From NCBI RefSeq assembly GCF_016820515.1, contig NZ_JADHDV010000005.1, forward strand, positions 62,001-126,000: a stretch of DNA of 64,000 bases, written 5' to 3'. Below, piece by piece: positions 17,873 to 25,325 of this stretch. Position 1 is the stretch's first letter. Each line of letters starts with the position of its first letter. The translations under genes were made by a program, and so were the position numbers. This DNA comes from Pseudoxanthomonas beigongshangi (lineage in GTDB: Bacteria > Pseudomonadota > Gammaproteobacteria > Xanthomonadales > Xanthomonadaceae). The notes below the pieces were generated by a model. That model was not told the origin of the DNA. It saw nothing but the letters and a program-made list of their open reading frames with translations, and made no database searches.

Positions 17873-19099
17873 TCAAGCCGTCGCCAGCTTGAGCCTCGGT
17901 GCGTTCTCGCGGATCGGCAGGTTGGCTGCGGCGGCCAGCAGCGCCAGCGCCATGTCGGCGTACCACATCAGCGAATAGTTGCCGAAGCGCTCCATCACCA
18001 CGCCGCCGAGCCAGGCGCCGAAGAAACCGCCCAGTTGATGCGACAGCAGGGTCAGGCCGAACAGCGTGCCCAGATAGCGCGGACCGAACAGCTTGCCGAC
18101 CAGGCCGGCGGTCGGCGGCACGGTCGCCAGCCAGGTGAAACCCAGCGCCGCGGCGAACATGTAGAAGGTGAGCGGCGTCGGCGGCGACAGCAGGTAGATC
18201 GCGATCATCACCGCGCGGCTGGCGTACATCACCGCCAGGATCCACTTCATCCGGAAGCGCTGGCCCAGCGCACCCGCCGCGAGGCTGCCGGCGACATTGA
18301 ACAGGCCGATCAACGCGATGGACGCGGCGGACACACTGGCCGGCAGACCGCACAGGGCGATCTCGCCGGGCAGATGGGTGACCAGGAAGGCGATATGCAC
18401 GCCGCAGGTGAAGAAGCCCAGATGCAGCATCCAGTAACTGCGATCACGCAGGGCGATACGCAACTGTTCGCGCAGGGTGATTTCCACGGTGGGCGGCGCA
18501 CCGTCGGAACCCGCGGCAGGCGCCGGCACCGCTCGCCGACGCAGCGGCCAGGCCAGCGGAATCGCCGCCAGGGAGGCCAACGCCAGGCCGTACATCGCGG
18601 TGGCCCAGCCGGCGACGCTGATCATCATCTGCACCAGCGGCGCGAACACGAACTGGCCCATCGAACCGCCGGCGTTGATGAAACCGGCGGCGAAGGAACG
18701 CTGTTCCGGCGCCATCTGCTGCGCGGTGGCGCCGATCAGGATGGAGAAACTGCCCGCGCCCGCGCCCGCGGCGGTGAGCAGGCCGAGGGTGAACATCAGG
18801 CCCCATTGCGACTTCATCCACGGCGTCATCGCCAGGCCGATCGCCAGCAGCACCGCGCCCAGCACCAGTACACCGGTCGAGCCGCGCTTGTCGGCGAACG
18901 CGCCGAACACCGGCTGCACCGCGCCCCAGGTGAACTGGCCGATCGCCATCGCGAAGCTGATCGCGGCGATGCCGACACCGGTGCTCTCGTGGATCGGCGC
19001 GACGAACAGGCCGGTGGTCTGGCGCGCGCCCATCGTGATCATGAGCGTGGCGGCGGCGGCGAGCAGCAACGCCCAGGGCATGCGGGAGCTGGCGGTCAT
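17873..19099 (-). CDS. Major facilitator superfamily transporter
   Basis: 408 residues with twelve predicted membrane segments. GARQTTGLFVAPIHESTGVG near helix 1 and the central RR-rich loop (RRRAVPAPAAG) are typical of MFS proteins. The second half has GPRYLGTLFGLTLLSHQLGGFFGAW, which resembles oxalate/formate-antiporter and monocarboxylate-like MFS members. The start overlaps the upstream marR stop by four bases, so it is probably controlled by and co-translated with that regulator. The substrate is unknown; an exporter of a small organic acid or drug is plausible. Confidence 0.85.
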   Translation of the reverse strand: MTASSRMPWALLLAAAATLMITMGARQTTGLFVAPIHESTGVGIAAISFAMAIGQFTWGAVQPVFGAFADKRGSTGVLVLGAVLLAIGLAMTPWMKSQWGLMFTLGLLTAAGAGAGSFSILIGATAQQMAPEQRSFAAGFINAGGSMGQFVFAPLVQMMISVAGWATAMYGLALASLAAIPLAWPLRRRAVPAPAAGSDGAPPTVEITLREQLRIALRDRSYWMLHLGFFTCGVHIAFLVTHLPGEIALCGLPASVSAASIALIGLFNVAGSLAAGALGQRFRMKWILAVMYASRAVMIAIYLLSPPTPLTFYMFAAALGFTWLATVPPTAGLVGKLFGPRYLGTLFGLTLLSHQLGGFFGAWLGGVVMERFGNYSLMWYADMALALLAAAANLPIRENAPRLKLATA

Positions 19100-19533
19100 T
19101 CTGCGGCCTCCTGGTCATGCAGGCGTTCGGTCAATGTGTCGAGATCGGCATGCAGGCGGGCGACCGCGTCGGCACCGAACGCCTCGTCGATGATCCCTTG
19201 TGCGCGCTGCCAGTGTGGGCGTGCCGCCTCCAGCCGCTGGCGGCCGGCATCGCTCAGTTGCAGCAGGCGTTGGCGCGCATCCTCGCCGCGCGTCTCGGCC
19301 AGCAGGCCGACGGCCAGCAGCGGTTTGAGGTTGCGGGTGAGGGTGGTGCGATCCATGCCGAGTTCGTCGGCCAGGCTGCCGAGCGTGCGCGGCGATTCGC
19401 CGGCGCGGCGCAGGATGCTGTACTGATTGAGGCTCAGATCCACCGCCGCCAGTTCGCGGTCGTAGATCTGGGTGACCCGACGGGTCGCCCGGCGCAGATG
19501 GAAGCAGGTGCAAGGGCTTCGGAAGGAAGACAT
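19096..19533 (-). CDS. MarR family transcriptional regulator
   Basis: 145 residues with a winged helix-turn-helix: LNQYSILRRAGESPRTLGSLADELGMDRTTLTRNLKPLLAVGLL, then the wing RGEDARQRLLQLSDAGRQRL. MarR proteins are dimeric, usually repress themselves and a neighbouring transporter, and respond to small aromatic ligands. The next gene (MFS) overlaps its stop by four bases. A near-perfect 18-bp palindrome 30 bases upstream of the start is a good autoregulatory site. The ligand is not predictable. Confidence 0.9.
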   Translation of the reverse strand: MSSFRSPCTCFHLRRATRRVTQIYDRELAAVDLSLNQYSILRRAGESPRTLGSLADELGMDRTTLTRNLKPLLAVGLLAETRGEDARQRLLQLSDAGRQRLEAARPHWQRAQGIIDEAFGADAVARLHADLDTLTERLHDQEAAE

Positions 19534-19563
19534 GGACGCGGACCCGGGGCGGGAGCTGGATTA

Positions 19564-19581
19564 TATGTGCATATACACATA
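19564..19581. promoter_or_regulatory. Palindromic operator-like site upstream of marR
   Basis: TATGTGCATATACACATA: arms TATGTG and CACATA are exact reverse complements around a six-base AT-rich centre. AT-rich 16-20 bp palindromes near their own promoter are the usual MarR sites. It stands out from GC-rich surroundings and lies 31 bases before the marR start. Confidence 0.7.
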
Positions 19582-19596
19582 AATCAACAACTAGCC

Positions 19597-19671
19597 GTAG
19601 AGCGGAGCTTGCTCCGCTGGAACGATCCGTTCGCGGGAGAGTTGAAGCCGCCGGGCAAGCCCGGCGCTACA
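19597..19671. repeat. Two diverged REP copies
   Basis: GTAGAGCGGAGCTTGCTCCG at 19598 is the same GTAG-headed REP as in the arrays, and a second palindrome around GCCGGGCTTGCCCGGC type text (19647-19670) ends CTAC, i.e. an inverted partner. About 30 unrelated bases separate them. Singleton REP pair upstream of marR and downstream of the TonB receptor. Confidence 0.75.
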
Positions 19672-19700
19672 GGCGGGCCCGTTCTGTGGTCCCCATAAGC

Positions 19701-19727
19701 AAAACGGCCACCCTTGCGGGTGGCCGT
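19701..19727 (-). terminator. Intrinsic terminator of the TonB receptor gene
   Basis: Ten-base-pair perfect stem ACGGCCACCC/GGGTGGCCGT with loop TTGC. On the minus strand it is followed by TTTT. It lies 27 bases past the receptor's stop codon. Confidence 0.8.
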
Positions 19728-19753
19728 GCTTCGCACAGGCGGAGAGAGGCCCG

Positions 19754-21937
19754 TCAGAAGTAGGCGCGGATGCCGAACGCCACGCCGCGGCCCGGCAGCG
19801 GCGAGAAATCACGCAGCAGCGAGGTATGCGGGCGGGCTTCCTTGTCGGTCAGGTTGCTGCCGTCCAGGAACAGTTCCCAGCTGGTTTCCGGCCGATCCCA
19901 GCGATACGCCAGGTGCGCATCGACCAGGGTGTAGCCGGGGCTGGGCTCCTCGTTCTGCGCGACGTCGTCCTGCTTGGCGTAGCGAACCGCCCCCACCGAT
20001 GCGCGCCAGCCGCCCAGCGACCAGTTCAGGTCGGCACCGAGGCGGGCCGGGGCGATGCGCGGAAGATTGCCGCCCTGGGCGAGGTCGATCGTGTAGCGAT
20101 GGAAGTGGTCGTCGTGCGGCACGGCGAGCTGCACGCGACGCGTGCCCGTGCCGTCCAGCTCCGCACGCACGCGGTCGCCGAACAGGCGCAGATCCCAGGC
20201 ACCGGCCTGCTCGGAATCAACCAGCTTGATCCGTGCTTCGGCTTCCACGCCCTTGAACTTCGCATCCTGCTGCGTCCACAGCCGCACCGGCAGCCCTTCC
20301 TCGACACCGGTGTCGGCCAGGTAGATGAAGTCCTTGAAGTTGGTCTGGTAGACCGCCAGCTTGAAGTCAATGCGATCGGTATGCGCGTGCAGGCCGATTT
20401 CCGCGCGGCGGCCACGCTCCTTGTCCAGATTGGCGTCGCCGACCTCGATCGACTGCGTGGCGACGTGCGTGCCGCCGGCGAACAGTTCCTCGTTGGTGGG
20501 TGCGCGCTCGGAGCTGTCCAGGCCGAAGCGCAGATCGAAGACCGGATTGATGCGCCAGATCGCCGCACCCGACAGGCTGGTCACGTCGAAATCGCGGTTC
20601 GCATGGCCTTGCGGATCCAGCTTGACCTGCTCATGGCGGCCACCGAGTTCGAGTTTCCAGGGGCCGAAGTCCTTTTCCTGCACCACGAACATGCCGAGGG
20701 TATCGGTGAGGGTATCCGGGACGAAGGCTTCCTCGCCGATCGCGCCGAAATCGCTGCGGCCATACTGCAGGCCGAACGCGCCACGCCAGCCATGGAACTC
20801 CTTCTGCACCGCTTCCAGGCGCAATTCGCGGCCGCGGTTGGTGAAACGGGTGGCCGGCATGCCCCCTTCCAGTTCGACGTGCTCGTAATCGTTGTAGGCG
20901 CCGCGCAGGTTGATCGCCTGCAGGAACGAGAACGGATCGTAGACGCCGGCCTTCACGTCGATGCGGTTCTGCACCATGTCGATGCGGACCGGACCTTCTT
21001 CCTCGTGCGCTTCCTCTTCCTCGCCTTCGTGCTCGTGGCCGTGGCCGTGGCCGTCGTCATGCACGTGCGCGCCGGCGGGAATGCCGTAGTTGTTGCGGTA
21101 GGTGCTGGCGGCCAGGCCGAAGTACGCCTTTTCGCCCAGCCAGGTCGCGCCGACCGCGCCGGCGCGGGTGCGCACCGAACTGTTCGGCAGCGTGCCCTTG
21201 GGCTGCTCTTCCTCGTGCGCGTGATCCTCTTCGCCTTCGTCATGGTGTTCGAGCACCGCGTAGCCGGGAATGTCGTAGTCGTCGGTGTTGCGTACCAGGC
21301 CGTCCACATGCAGGACCCAGTTGCCGTTGACCCCGTCGAGCCGGAACATGCCGCTGCGCTCGTCGTTGACGGTGTTGCCGCGTACTTCCACCCGGCCGCT
21401 GAAAGGATCTTCCGGAAGGGTGTCGGGCAGGCGGCCGTCGACCACGTTGACCGCGCCGCCGATCGCGCCGCTGCCGAACAGCAGGGTGGCGGGGCCTTTC
21501 AGCACTTCGATCTGATCGGCCAGGAACGGCTCGATGCTGACCGCGTGGTCGGCGCTGACGGTGGAAGCATCCATCGAGCCGATGCCGCCTGACAGCACCT
21601 GCACGCGCGGGCCTTCCTGGCCGCGGATGATCGGGCGGCCGACGCCGGTGCCGAAGAAGGTGGTCTGCACGCCGGGCAGCTTGGAGACGGTGTCGCCCAG
21701 GGTGGCGGCCTTGCTGCGGTCCAGTTCCTCGCCGACCAGCACTTCCACCGGCTTGGCCAGCGATTCCGCGCTGCCCTTCAGCGGCGAGGCGGTCACCACC
21801 ACGGCGTCCAGGTCCCGGGGAGTGCGGGTCGTGTCGGCGTCGGCGGCGATCGCCGTGGCGCCGGCCGGAACGAGGACGGCGACAGCCAGGGCACGGGCGA
21901 GCAGATGGCGGCGGGGGAGGGAGCGGAATGGCTTCAT
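19754..21937 (-). CDS. TonB-dependent receptor with His-rich loops (probable zinc uptake, ZnuD-like)
   Basis: 727 residues: signal peptide (residues 1-31), plug domain with TonB-box-like DAVVVTASPL, then VLKGPATLLFGSGAIGGAVNVVD, and a 22-strand barrel ending in a C-terminal aromatic (GIRAYF). Two predicted extracellular loops at about residues 231-246 and 291-314 are packed with His, Glu and Asp, suited to capture of Zn2+ or a similar metal. ZnuD-type zinc receptors carry such loops. A Zur-box-like dyad lies in its promoter region and a zur gene is nearby. Zinc as substrate is well supported but inferred; copper or nickel remains possible. Confidence 0.85.
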   Translation of the reverse strand: MKPFRSLPRRHLLARALAVAVLVPAGATAIAADADTTRTPRDLDAVVVTASPLKGSAESLAKPVEVLVGEELDRSKAATLGDTVSKLPGVQTTFFGTGVGRPIIRGQEGPRVQVLSGGIGSMDASTVSADHAVSIEPFLADQIEVLKGPATLLFGSGAIGGAVNVVDGRLPDTLPEDPFSGRVEVRGNTVNDERSGMFRLDGVNGNWVLHVDGLVRNTDDYDIPGYAVLEHHDEGEEDHAHEEEQPKGTLPNSSVRTRAGAVGATWLGEKAYFGLAASTYRNNYGIPAGAHVHDDGHGHGHEHEGEEEEAHEEEGPVRIDMVQNRIDVKAGVYDPFSFLQAINLRGAYNDYEHVELEGGMPATRFTNRGRELRLEAVQKEFHGWRGAFGLQYGRSDFGAIGEEAFVPDTLTDTLGMFVVQEKDFGPWKLELGGRHEQVKLDPQGHANRDFDVTSLSGAAIWRINPVFDLRFGLDSSERAPTNEELFAGGTHVATQSIEVGDANLDKERGRRAEIGLHAHTDRIDFKLAVYQTNFKDFIYLADTGVEEGLPVRLWTQQDAKFKGVEAEARIKLVDSEQAGAWDLRLFGDRVRAELDGTGTRRVQLAVPHDDHFHRYTIDLAQGGNLPRIAPARLGADLNWSLGGWRASVGAVRYAKQDDVAQNEEPSPGYTLVDAHLAYRWDRPETSWELFLDGSNLTDKEARPHTSLLRDFSPLPGRGVAFGIRAYF

Positions 21938-21974
21938 GTGGGAGGCGGTCCGAATGAATGGAGGGGGACTTGAC

Positions 21975-21996
21975 GGATGTTATAATATACCAATAC
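21975..21996. promoter_or_regulatory. Probable Zur box in the divergent promoter
   Basis: ATGTTATAATATACCAAT at 21977-21994 is an imperfect dyad close to the ATGTTATA-n-TATAACAT form of proteobacterial Zur sites. It contains TATAAT, so bound Zur would block a promoter. It is 39 bases upstream of the receptor start and about 40 bases upstream of the MerC-like gene, fit to control both. It is one of very few AT-rich stretches here. Confidence 0.65.
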
Positions 21997-22033
21997 CGAA
22001 AAGGTACCCCTCCCGGAAGTCATACTTGCCGCC

Positions 22034-22441
22034 ATGAACGAACGTTTCCGCCGCCTGCTGGATCGCTTTGGTGCCACCGGTTCCCTGATTTGCGCCGTCC
22101 ACTGCGCGCTGACCCCGTTCCTGCTCGCGGCGATTCCGTCGCTGGGCCTGTCCGCCTGGCTGGGCGACGGTTTCGAACGTGCATTCGTGGTCTTCGTGAC
22201 CGTGCTCGGCCTGTTCAGCCTGCTCTGGGGCTATCGTCGCCATCGCGCATTCCGGGCGCTCGGGCTCCTGATCGTGGGTCTTGTCACCCTCTGGGCGGGG
22301 GTGCTCTACCCACCGCTGCACGAATCGGCAATCGTCCACGCCGTCGTCATGACCCTGGGCGGCACCCTGGTCGGGCTGGCCCACGTGGTCAACCTGCGCC
22401 TGAACCACTGGCACATCCACGACGCCAGCTGCGCGCACTGA
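22034..22441 (+). CDS. MerC-domain small membrane protein
   Basis: 135 residues with four hydrophobic segments. The first holds CAVHCALTPFL (a CxxxC pair in the membrane), as in the MerC mercury-transport fold; the C-terminus has HWHIHDASCAH, a further metal-binding patch. No other mer genes are present. Divergent transcription from a His-rich TonB receptor across a Zur-like site points to zinc rather than mercury. It may carry or chaperone Zn2+ at the inner membrane, but this is inference. An alternative frame beginning at 21958 overlaps the operator and is not credible. Confidence 0.8.
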   Translation: MNERFRRLLDRFGATGSLICAVHCALTPFLLAAIPSLGLSAWLGDGFERAFVVFVTVLGLFSLLWGYRRHRAFRALGLLIVGLVTLWAGVLYPPLHESAIVHAVVMTLGGTLVGLAHVVNLRLNHWHIHDASCAH

Positions 22442-22554
22442 GACACGCGGGTCAAGGCTTTCAGGCCCCGCTGTGATAGGCTTTGCGGCCTCGCGCACGG
22501 CCCCGCCCGGGTCGTTTCGCCAGCGCGGCAATTCAATGAATCAGGAGAACAACG

Positions 22555-22731
22555 ATGGGCAAGGGTGACCGCAAAACCGCCAAGGGCAAGCGCTACGTGT
22601 CCAGCTACGGCAACGCGCGCAAGAGCACCATGGCCAAGGCCGGTGTCGCCGCGACGGCGACCACCAAGAAGACCGTGGTGAAGGCGCCGGCCAAGAAGGC
22701 CGTGGCCAAGAAGGCCGTCGCCAAGGCCTGA
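22555..22731 (+). CDS. 30S ribosomal protein THX with a basic C-terminal tail
   Basis: 58 residues. MGKGDRKTAKGKRYVSSYGNARK matches the start of small-subunit protein bTHX, a peptide that sits in the head of the 30S subunit and stabilises 16S rRNA. The remaining ~30 residues are an Ala/Lys repeat of AKKAV type, like H1-type histones, and are longer than in the Thermus protein. AGGAG eight bases before the ATG gives a strong ribosome-binding site, and an intrinsic terminator follows. Monocistronic. An alternative reading as a small histone-like DNA-binding protein is less likely given the N-terminus. Confidence 0.8.
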   Translation: MGKGDRKTAKGKRYVSSYGNARKSTMAKAGVAATATTKKTVVKAPAKKAVAKKAVAKA

Positions 22732-22770
22732 GCCTTTCGTACCGGATCCGCGGATCCGGCGACGGGAAAA

Positions 22771-22803
22771 AGAAAACCCCGGCTCGCGCCGGGGTTTTTC
22801 TTT
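22771..22803 (+). terminator. Intrinsic terminator after the THX gene
   Basis: Stem AAACCCCGGC/GCCGGGGTTT with loop TCGC, followed by TTCTTT. It lies 40 bases past the stop. AAAGAAAA on the left side also gives a T-run on the minus strand, so the convergent lysE-type gene may use it. Confidence 0.85.
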
Positions 22804-22839
22804 GCGCCGATACCGCGTGGCCTGCGTGCTCCCGCCCTG

Positions 22840-23472
22840 TCAGCGCCGGCCCTCGACCAGCATGCGCGTCGCCAGGCCGGCCAGCACGGTGCCCATCAGC
22901 CAGCGTTGCGCGACCTGCCACAGTGGGCGTTGCCCGATGAACAGGGCGATCGAACCGGCCATGGCGACAATCAACGCATTGACGCTGACGCTCACCGAGA
23001 TCTGGGTGAACCCGAGCAGCAGCGACTGGGACAGCACGCTGCCGTGCGCGGGGTCGATGAACTGCGGCAGCAGCGACAGGTACATCACCGCGACTTTCGG
23101 ATTGAGCAGCGTGGTGGCGAAACCCATCGCGAACAGCTTGCGGGGGCCATCCTGGGGCAGGTCGCGTACCTGGAACGGTGAGCGCCCGCCGGGTCGGATG
23201 GCCTGCCAGGCGAGGTAGAGCAGGTACAGCGCGCCGGCGAGCTGCAATGCGTCGTAGGCGTAGGGAACCGCCATCATCAACGCGGTGATGCCAAAGGCCG
23301 CGCAAAGCACATAGAACACGAAACCCAGGGCAACGCCGCCCAGCGAAACAAGGCCGGCCATGCGTCCCTGGGAAATCGACCGGGACACCAGGTAGATCAT
23401 GTTCGGACCCGGTGTCAGCACCATGCCCAGGCAGATGAGGGCGAAGGCGACCAGGGTGGACGACTGCGGCAT
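22840..23472 (-). CDS. LysE/RhtB family amino-acid exporter
   Basis: 210 residues with six hydrophobic segments. LTPGPNMIYLVSRSISQGRMAGL near the N-terminus and LLNPKVAVMYLSLLPQF in the middle are the family signatures. Members expel amino acids such as lysine, threonine, homoserine or leucine. I start at the ATG at 23472 (MPQSSTLVAF) because the 14 codons before it are polar and unconserved. The gene is transcribed away from hutI by about 90 bases of repeat-containing DNA. The substrate cannot be told. Confidence 0.87.
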   Translation of the reverse strand: MPQSSTLVAFALICLGMVLTPGPNMIYLVSRSISQGRMAGLVSLGGVALGFVFYVLCAAFGITALMMAVPYAYDALQLAGALYLLYLAWQAIRPGGRSPFQVRDLPQDGPRKLFAMGFATTLLNPKVAVMYLSLLPQFIDPAHGSVLSQSLLLGFTQISVSVSVNALIVAMAGSIALFIGQRPLWQVAQRWLMGTVLAGLATRMLVEGRR

Positions 23473-23496
23473 GTCGGTATTCTCGGCGGGAGGAAA

Positions 23497-23545
23497 GTGT
23501 GGGAGCCGCGCCACTGGCGAAGGTTCGTCGCCAGCGGGAGCGAAG
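23497..23545. repeat. GTGG-headed palindromic repeat
   Basis: GTGTGGGAGCCGCGCC followed by a CTGGCGA/TCGCCAG stem (23514-23533) and GGGAGCG. It resembles the GTGGGAGCGACG palindrome at 17779 but is diverged. It lies between the hutI stop and the exporter start. Confidence 0.4.
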
Positions 23546-23559
23546 GGAGCGGCGAATCG

Positions 23560-24792
23560 TCAGCGCACCCGCCGGCCATCGGCATACACGCCCGCCACCA
23601 GCTCGCCGCCCAGCCAGTAGCTCAACTGCGCGGGCTGGGCGATGTTCCAGAGTACGAAATCCGCGCGCCGCCCGACCGCGAGCGCACCGCGATCCGCCAG
23701 GCCAAGTGCGCGCGCGCCTTGGGTGGTGGCGCCGCGCAGTGCTTCTTCCGGAGTCAGCCGGAAGTGCGTGCAGGCCAGCGACATCGCCAGTCGCAGCGAC
23801 TGCAGGGGCGCGGTGCCGGGATTGCAGTCGGTCGCCACCGCCATCGGCACGCCGTGGGCGCGGAACGCCTCCAGCGGCGGCAGCCTGGTTTCGCGCAGCA
23901 CGTGGAAGGCACCCGGCAGCAGCACCGCGACCGTGCCGTGCCCCGCCATCGCGCGCACGCTGTCCTCGGAGGTGTACTCGACGTGGTCCGCCGACAGGCC
24001 GTCGAACTCGGCGACCAGCGCGGCGCCATGACCGTCGCTCAACTGATCCGCATGCAGCTTGACCGGCAGGCCGAGTGCGCGCGCGGCCTCGAACACCCGG
24101 CGGGTCTGCGCGGCATCGAAGGCGATGCGCTCGCAGAAGGCGTCCACCGCATCGACCAGCCCTTCGGCATGCAGCTGCGGCAGCCATTCGCATACCGCGT
24201 CGATGTACGCGTCGGCGCGTCCGCTGTATTCCGGCGGCAACGCGTGCGCGCCAAGGAAGGTGGTGCGCACGGTGATGCCGAGCTGCTCGCCGATCCGGCG
24301 CGCGACCCGCAGCATCTTGCGCTCGTTGGCCAGATCCAGGCCGTAGCCGGACTTGATTTCCAGGGTGGTCACGCCATCGGCGAGCAGCGCGCGCGCGCGG
24401 GGCAGCGACTGCGCCAGCAGTTCGTCCTCGCTGGCGGCGCGGGTGGCGCGCACGGTGGACACGATGCCGCCGCCGGCGCGAGCGATTTCTTCGTAACTGA
24501 CGCCTTGCAGGCGCTGTTCGAACTCGCCGGCGCGATCCCCGGCGAAAACGGTGTGGGTATGGCAGTCGACCAGGCCCGGGCTCACCCATTGGCCTTCGGC
24601 ATGCAGCGTCGGGCGATCGCCATCGTCGCCGAGACGCTCCCAATCCACGCGGGAACCGACGAAATCGAGCAGGCCGTCGCGCCAGGCCAGCACGCCCTGC
24701 TCGATGACGCCGTAGCCGGCATCGCCAGTCAATGTGATCAGGTTTGCGTCCAGCAGGACGCCGTCGGAGGGATGCGTGGAAGAAGCGCTCAT
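23560..24792 (-). CDS. hutI: Imidazolonepropionase
   Basis: Third enzyme of histidine degradation: hydrolyses 4-imidazolone-5-propionate to N-formimino-L-glutamate. 410 residues of the amidohydrolase TIM barrel. The metal site is [13 protein letters not shown], and further ligands lie in [13 protein letters not shown] and in [24 protein letters not shown] carries the final catalytic aspartate. No hutU, hutH, hutG or hutC is in the window, so the Hut genes are dispersed here or hutI has been moved. An NTVFAGD-type sequence confirms HutI over other amidohydrolases. Confidence 0.94.
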   Translation of the reverse strand: MSASSTHPSDGVLLDANLITLTGDAGYGVIEQGVLAWRDGLLDFVGSRVDWERLGDDGDRPTLHAEGQWVSPGLVDCHTHTVFAGDRAGEFEQRLQGVSYEEIARAGGGIVSTVRATRAASEDELLAQSLPRARALLADGVTTLEIKSGYGLDLANERKMLRVARRIGEQLGITVRTTFLGAHALPPEYSGRADAYIDAVCEWLPQLHAEGLVDAVDAFCERIAFDAAQTRRVFEAARALGLPVKLHADQLSDGHGAALVAEFDGLSADHVEYTSEDSVRAMAGHGTVAVLLPGAFHVLRETRLPPLEAFRAHGVPMAVATDCNPGTAPLQSLRLAMSLACTHFRLTPEEALRGATTQGARALGLADRGALAVGRRADFVLWNIAQPAQLSYWLGGELVAGVYADGRRVR

Positions 24793-24818
24793 GCGGCCAT
24801 TTTAGAACGCCGTGGTAT

Positions 24819-25325
24819 TCAACCGAACAAATCGCCCGCCGGCAGCGCGCCCTCCAGGGTCAGCAGGTACTGCTTGGTCGGCAGGCCGCCGCCGAATCCG
24901 GTCAGACTGCCGTCCGCGCCAATCACGCGATGGCAGGGCAGCACGATGGGCAGAGGATTGCGCCCGTTCGCCGCGCCGACCGCGCGGGTAGCGGTCGGCT
25001 TGTCCACGCGCCGCGCCAGTTCCGCGTAGCTGATGGTCTGTCCGTAGGGAATGTCGGCGAGCGTGTGCCAGACGATGCGCTGGAAGTCGGTTCCCTGCGG
25101 CGCGAGCGGCAAATCGAACTGCTGGCGCTCGCCGCGGAAGTACTCGCCCAGCTGGCGCGCGGTTTCGCGCATCACCGCGTTGTCGCCCGGTTGCCAGTCC
25201 GGTGAACGCTTGTACGGATGGCGCGGATTGTCGAATTCGATCACGCGCAGCGCGGCATCGTCGGCCACCAGCAGCAGCGGGCCGACCGGGCTGTCGATGT
25301 GGCGGTAGTGCAAGGGAGTGTTCAT
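24819..25325 (-). CDS. ogt: Methylated-DNA--protein-cysteine methyltransferase
   Basis: Suicide repair protein that takes the alkyl group from O6-alkylguanine. 168 residues; the acceptor cysteine is in [14 protein letters not shown], followed by [17 protein letters not shown], and the DNA-binding helix [12 protein letters not shown] is present. Start ATG at 25325 overlaps the stop of the upstream Ada-AlkA fusion by four bases, so the two are co-translated. Together they reconstitute the Ada functions in two polypeptides. A longer upstream frame is antisense-type noise within the fusion gene. Confidence 0.94.
   Translation of the reverse strand: MNTPLHYRHIDSPVGPLLLVADDAALRVIEFDNPRHPYKRSPDWQPGDNAVMRETARQLGEYFRGERQQFDLPLAPQGTDFQRIVWHTLADIPYGQTISYAELARRVDKPTATRAVGAANGRNPLPIVLPCHRVIGADGSLTGFGGGLPTKQYLLTLEGALPAGDLFG

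Noticed and set aside
22034-22441. A mercury-resistance operon
   Set aside because: No merR, merT, merP or merA is present; the surrounding genes and the Zur-like site point to zinc.
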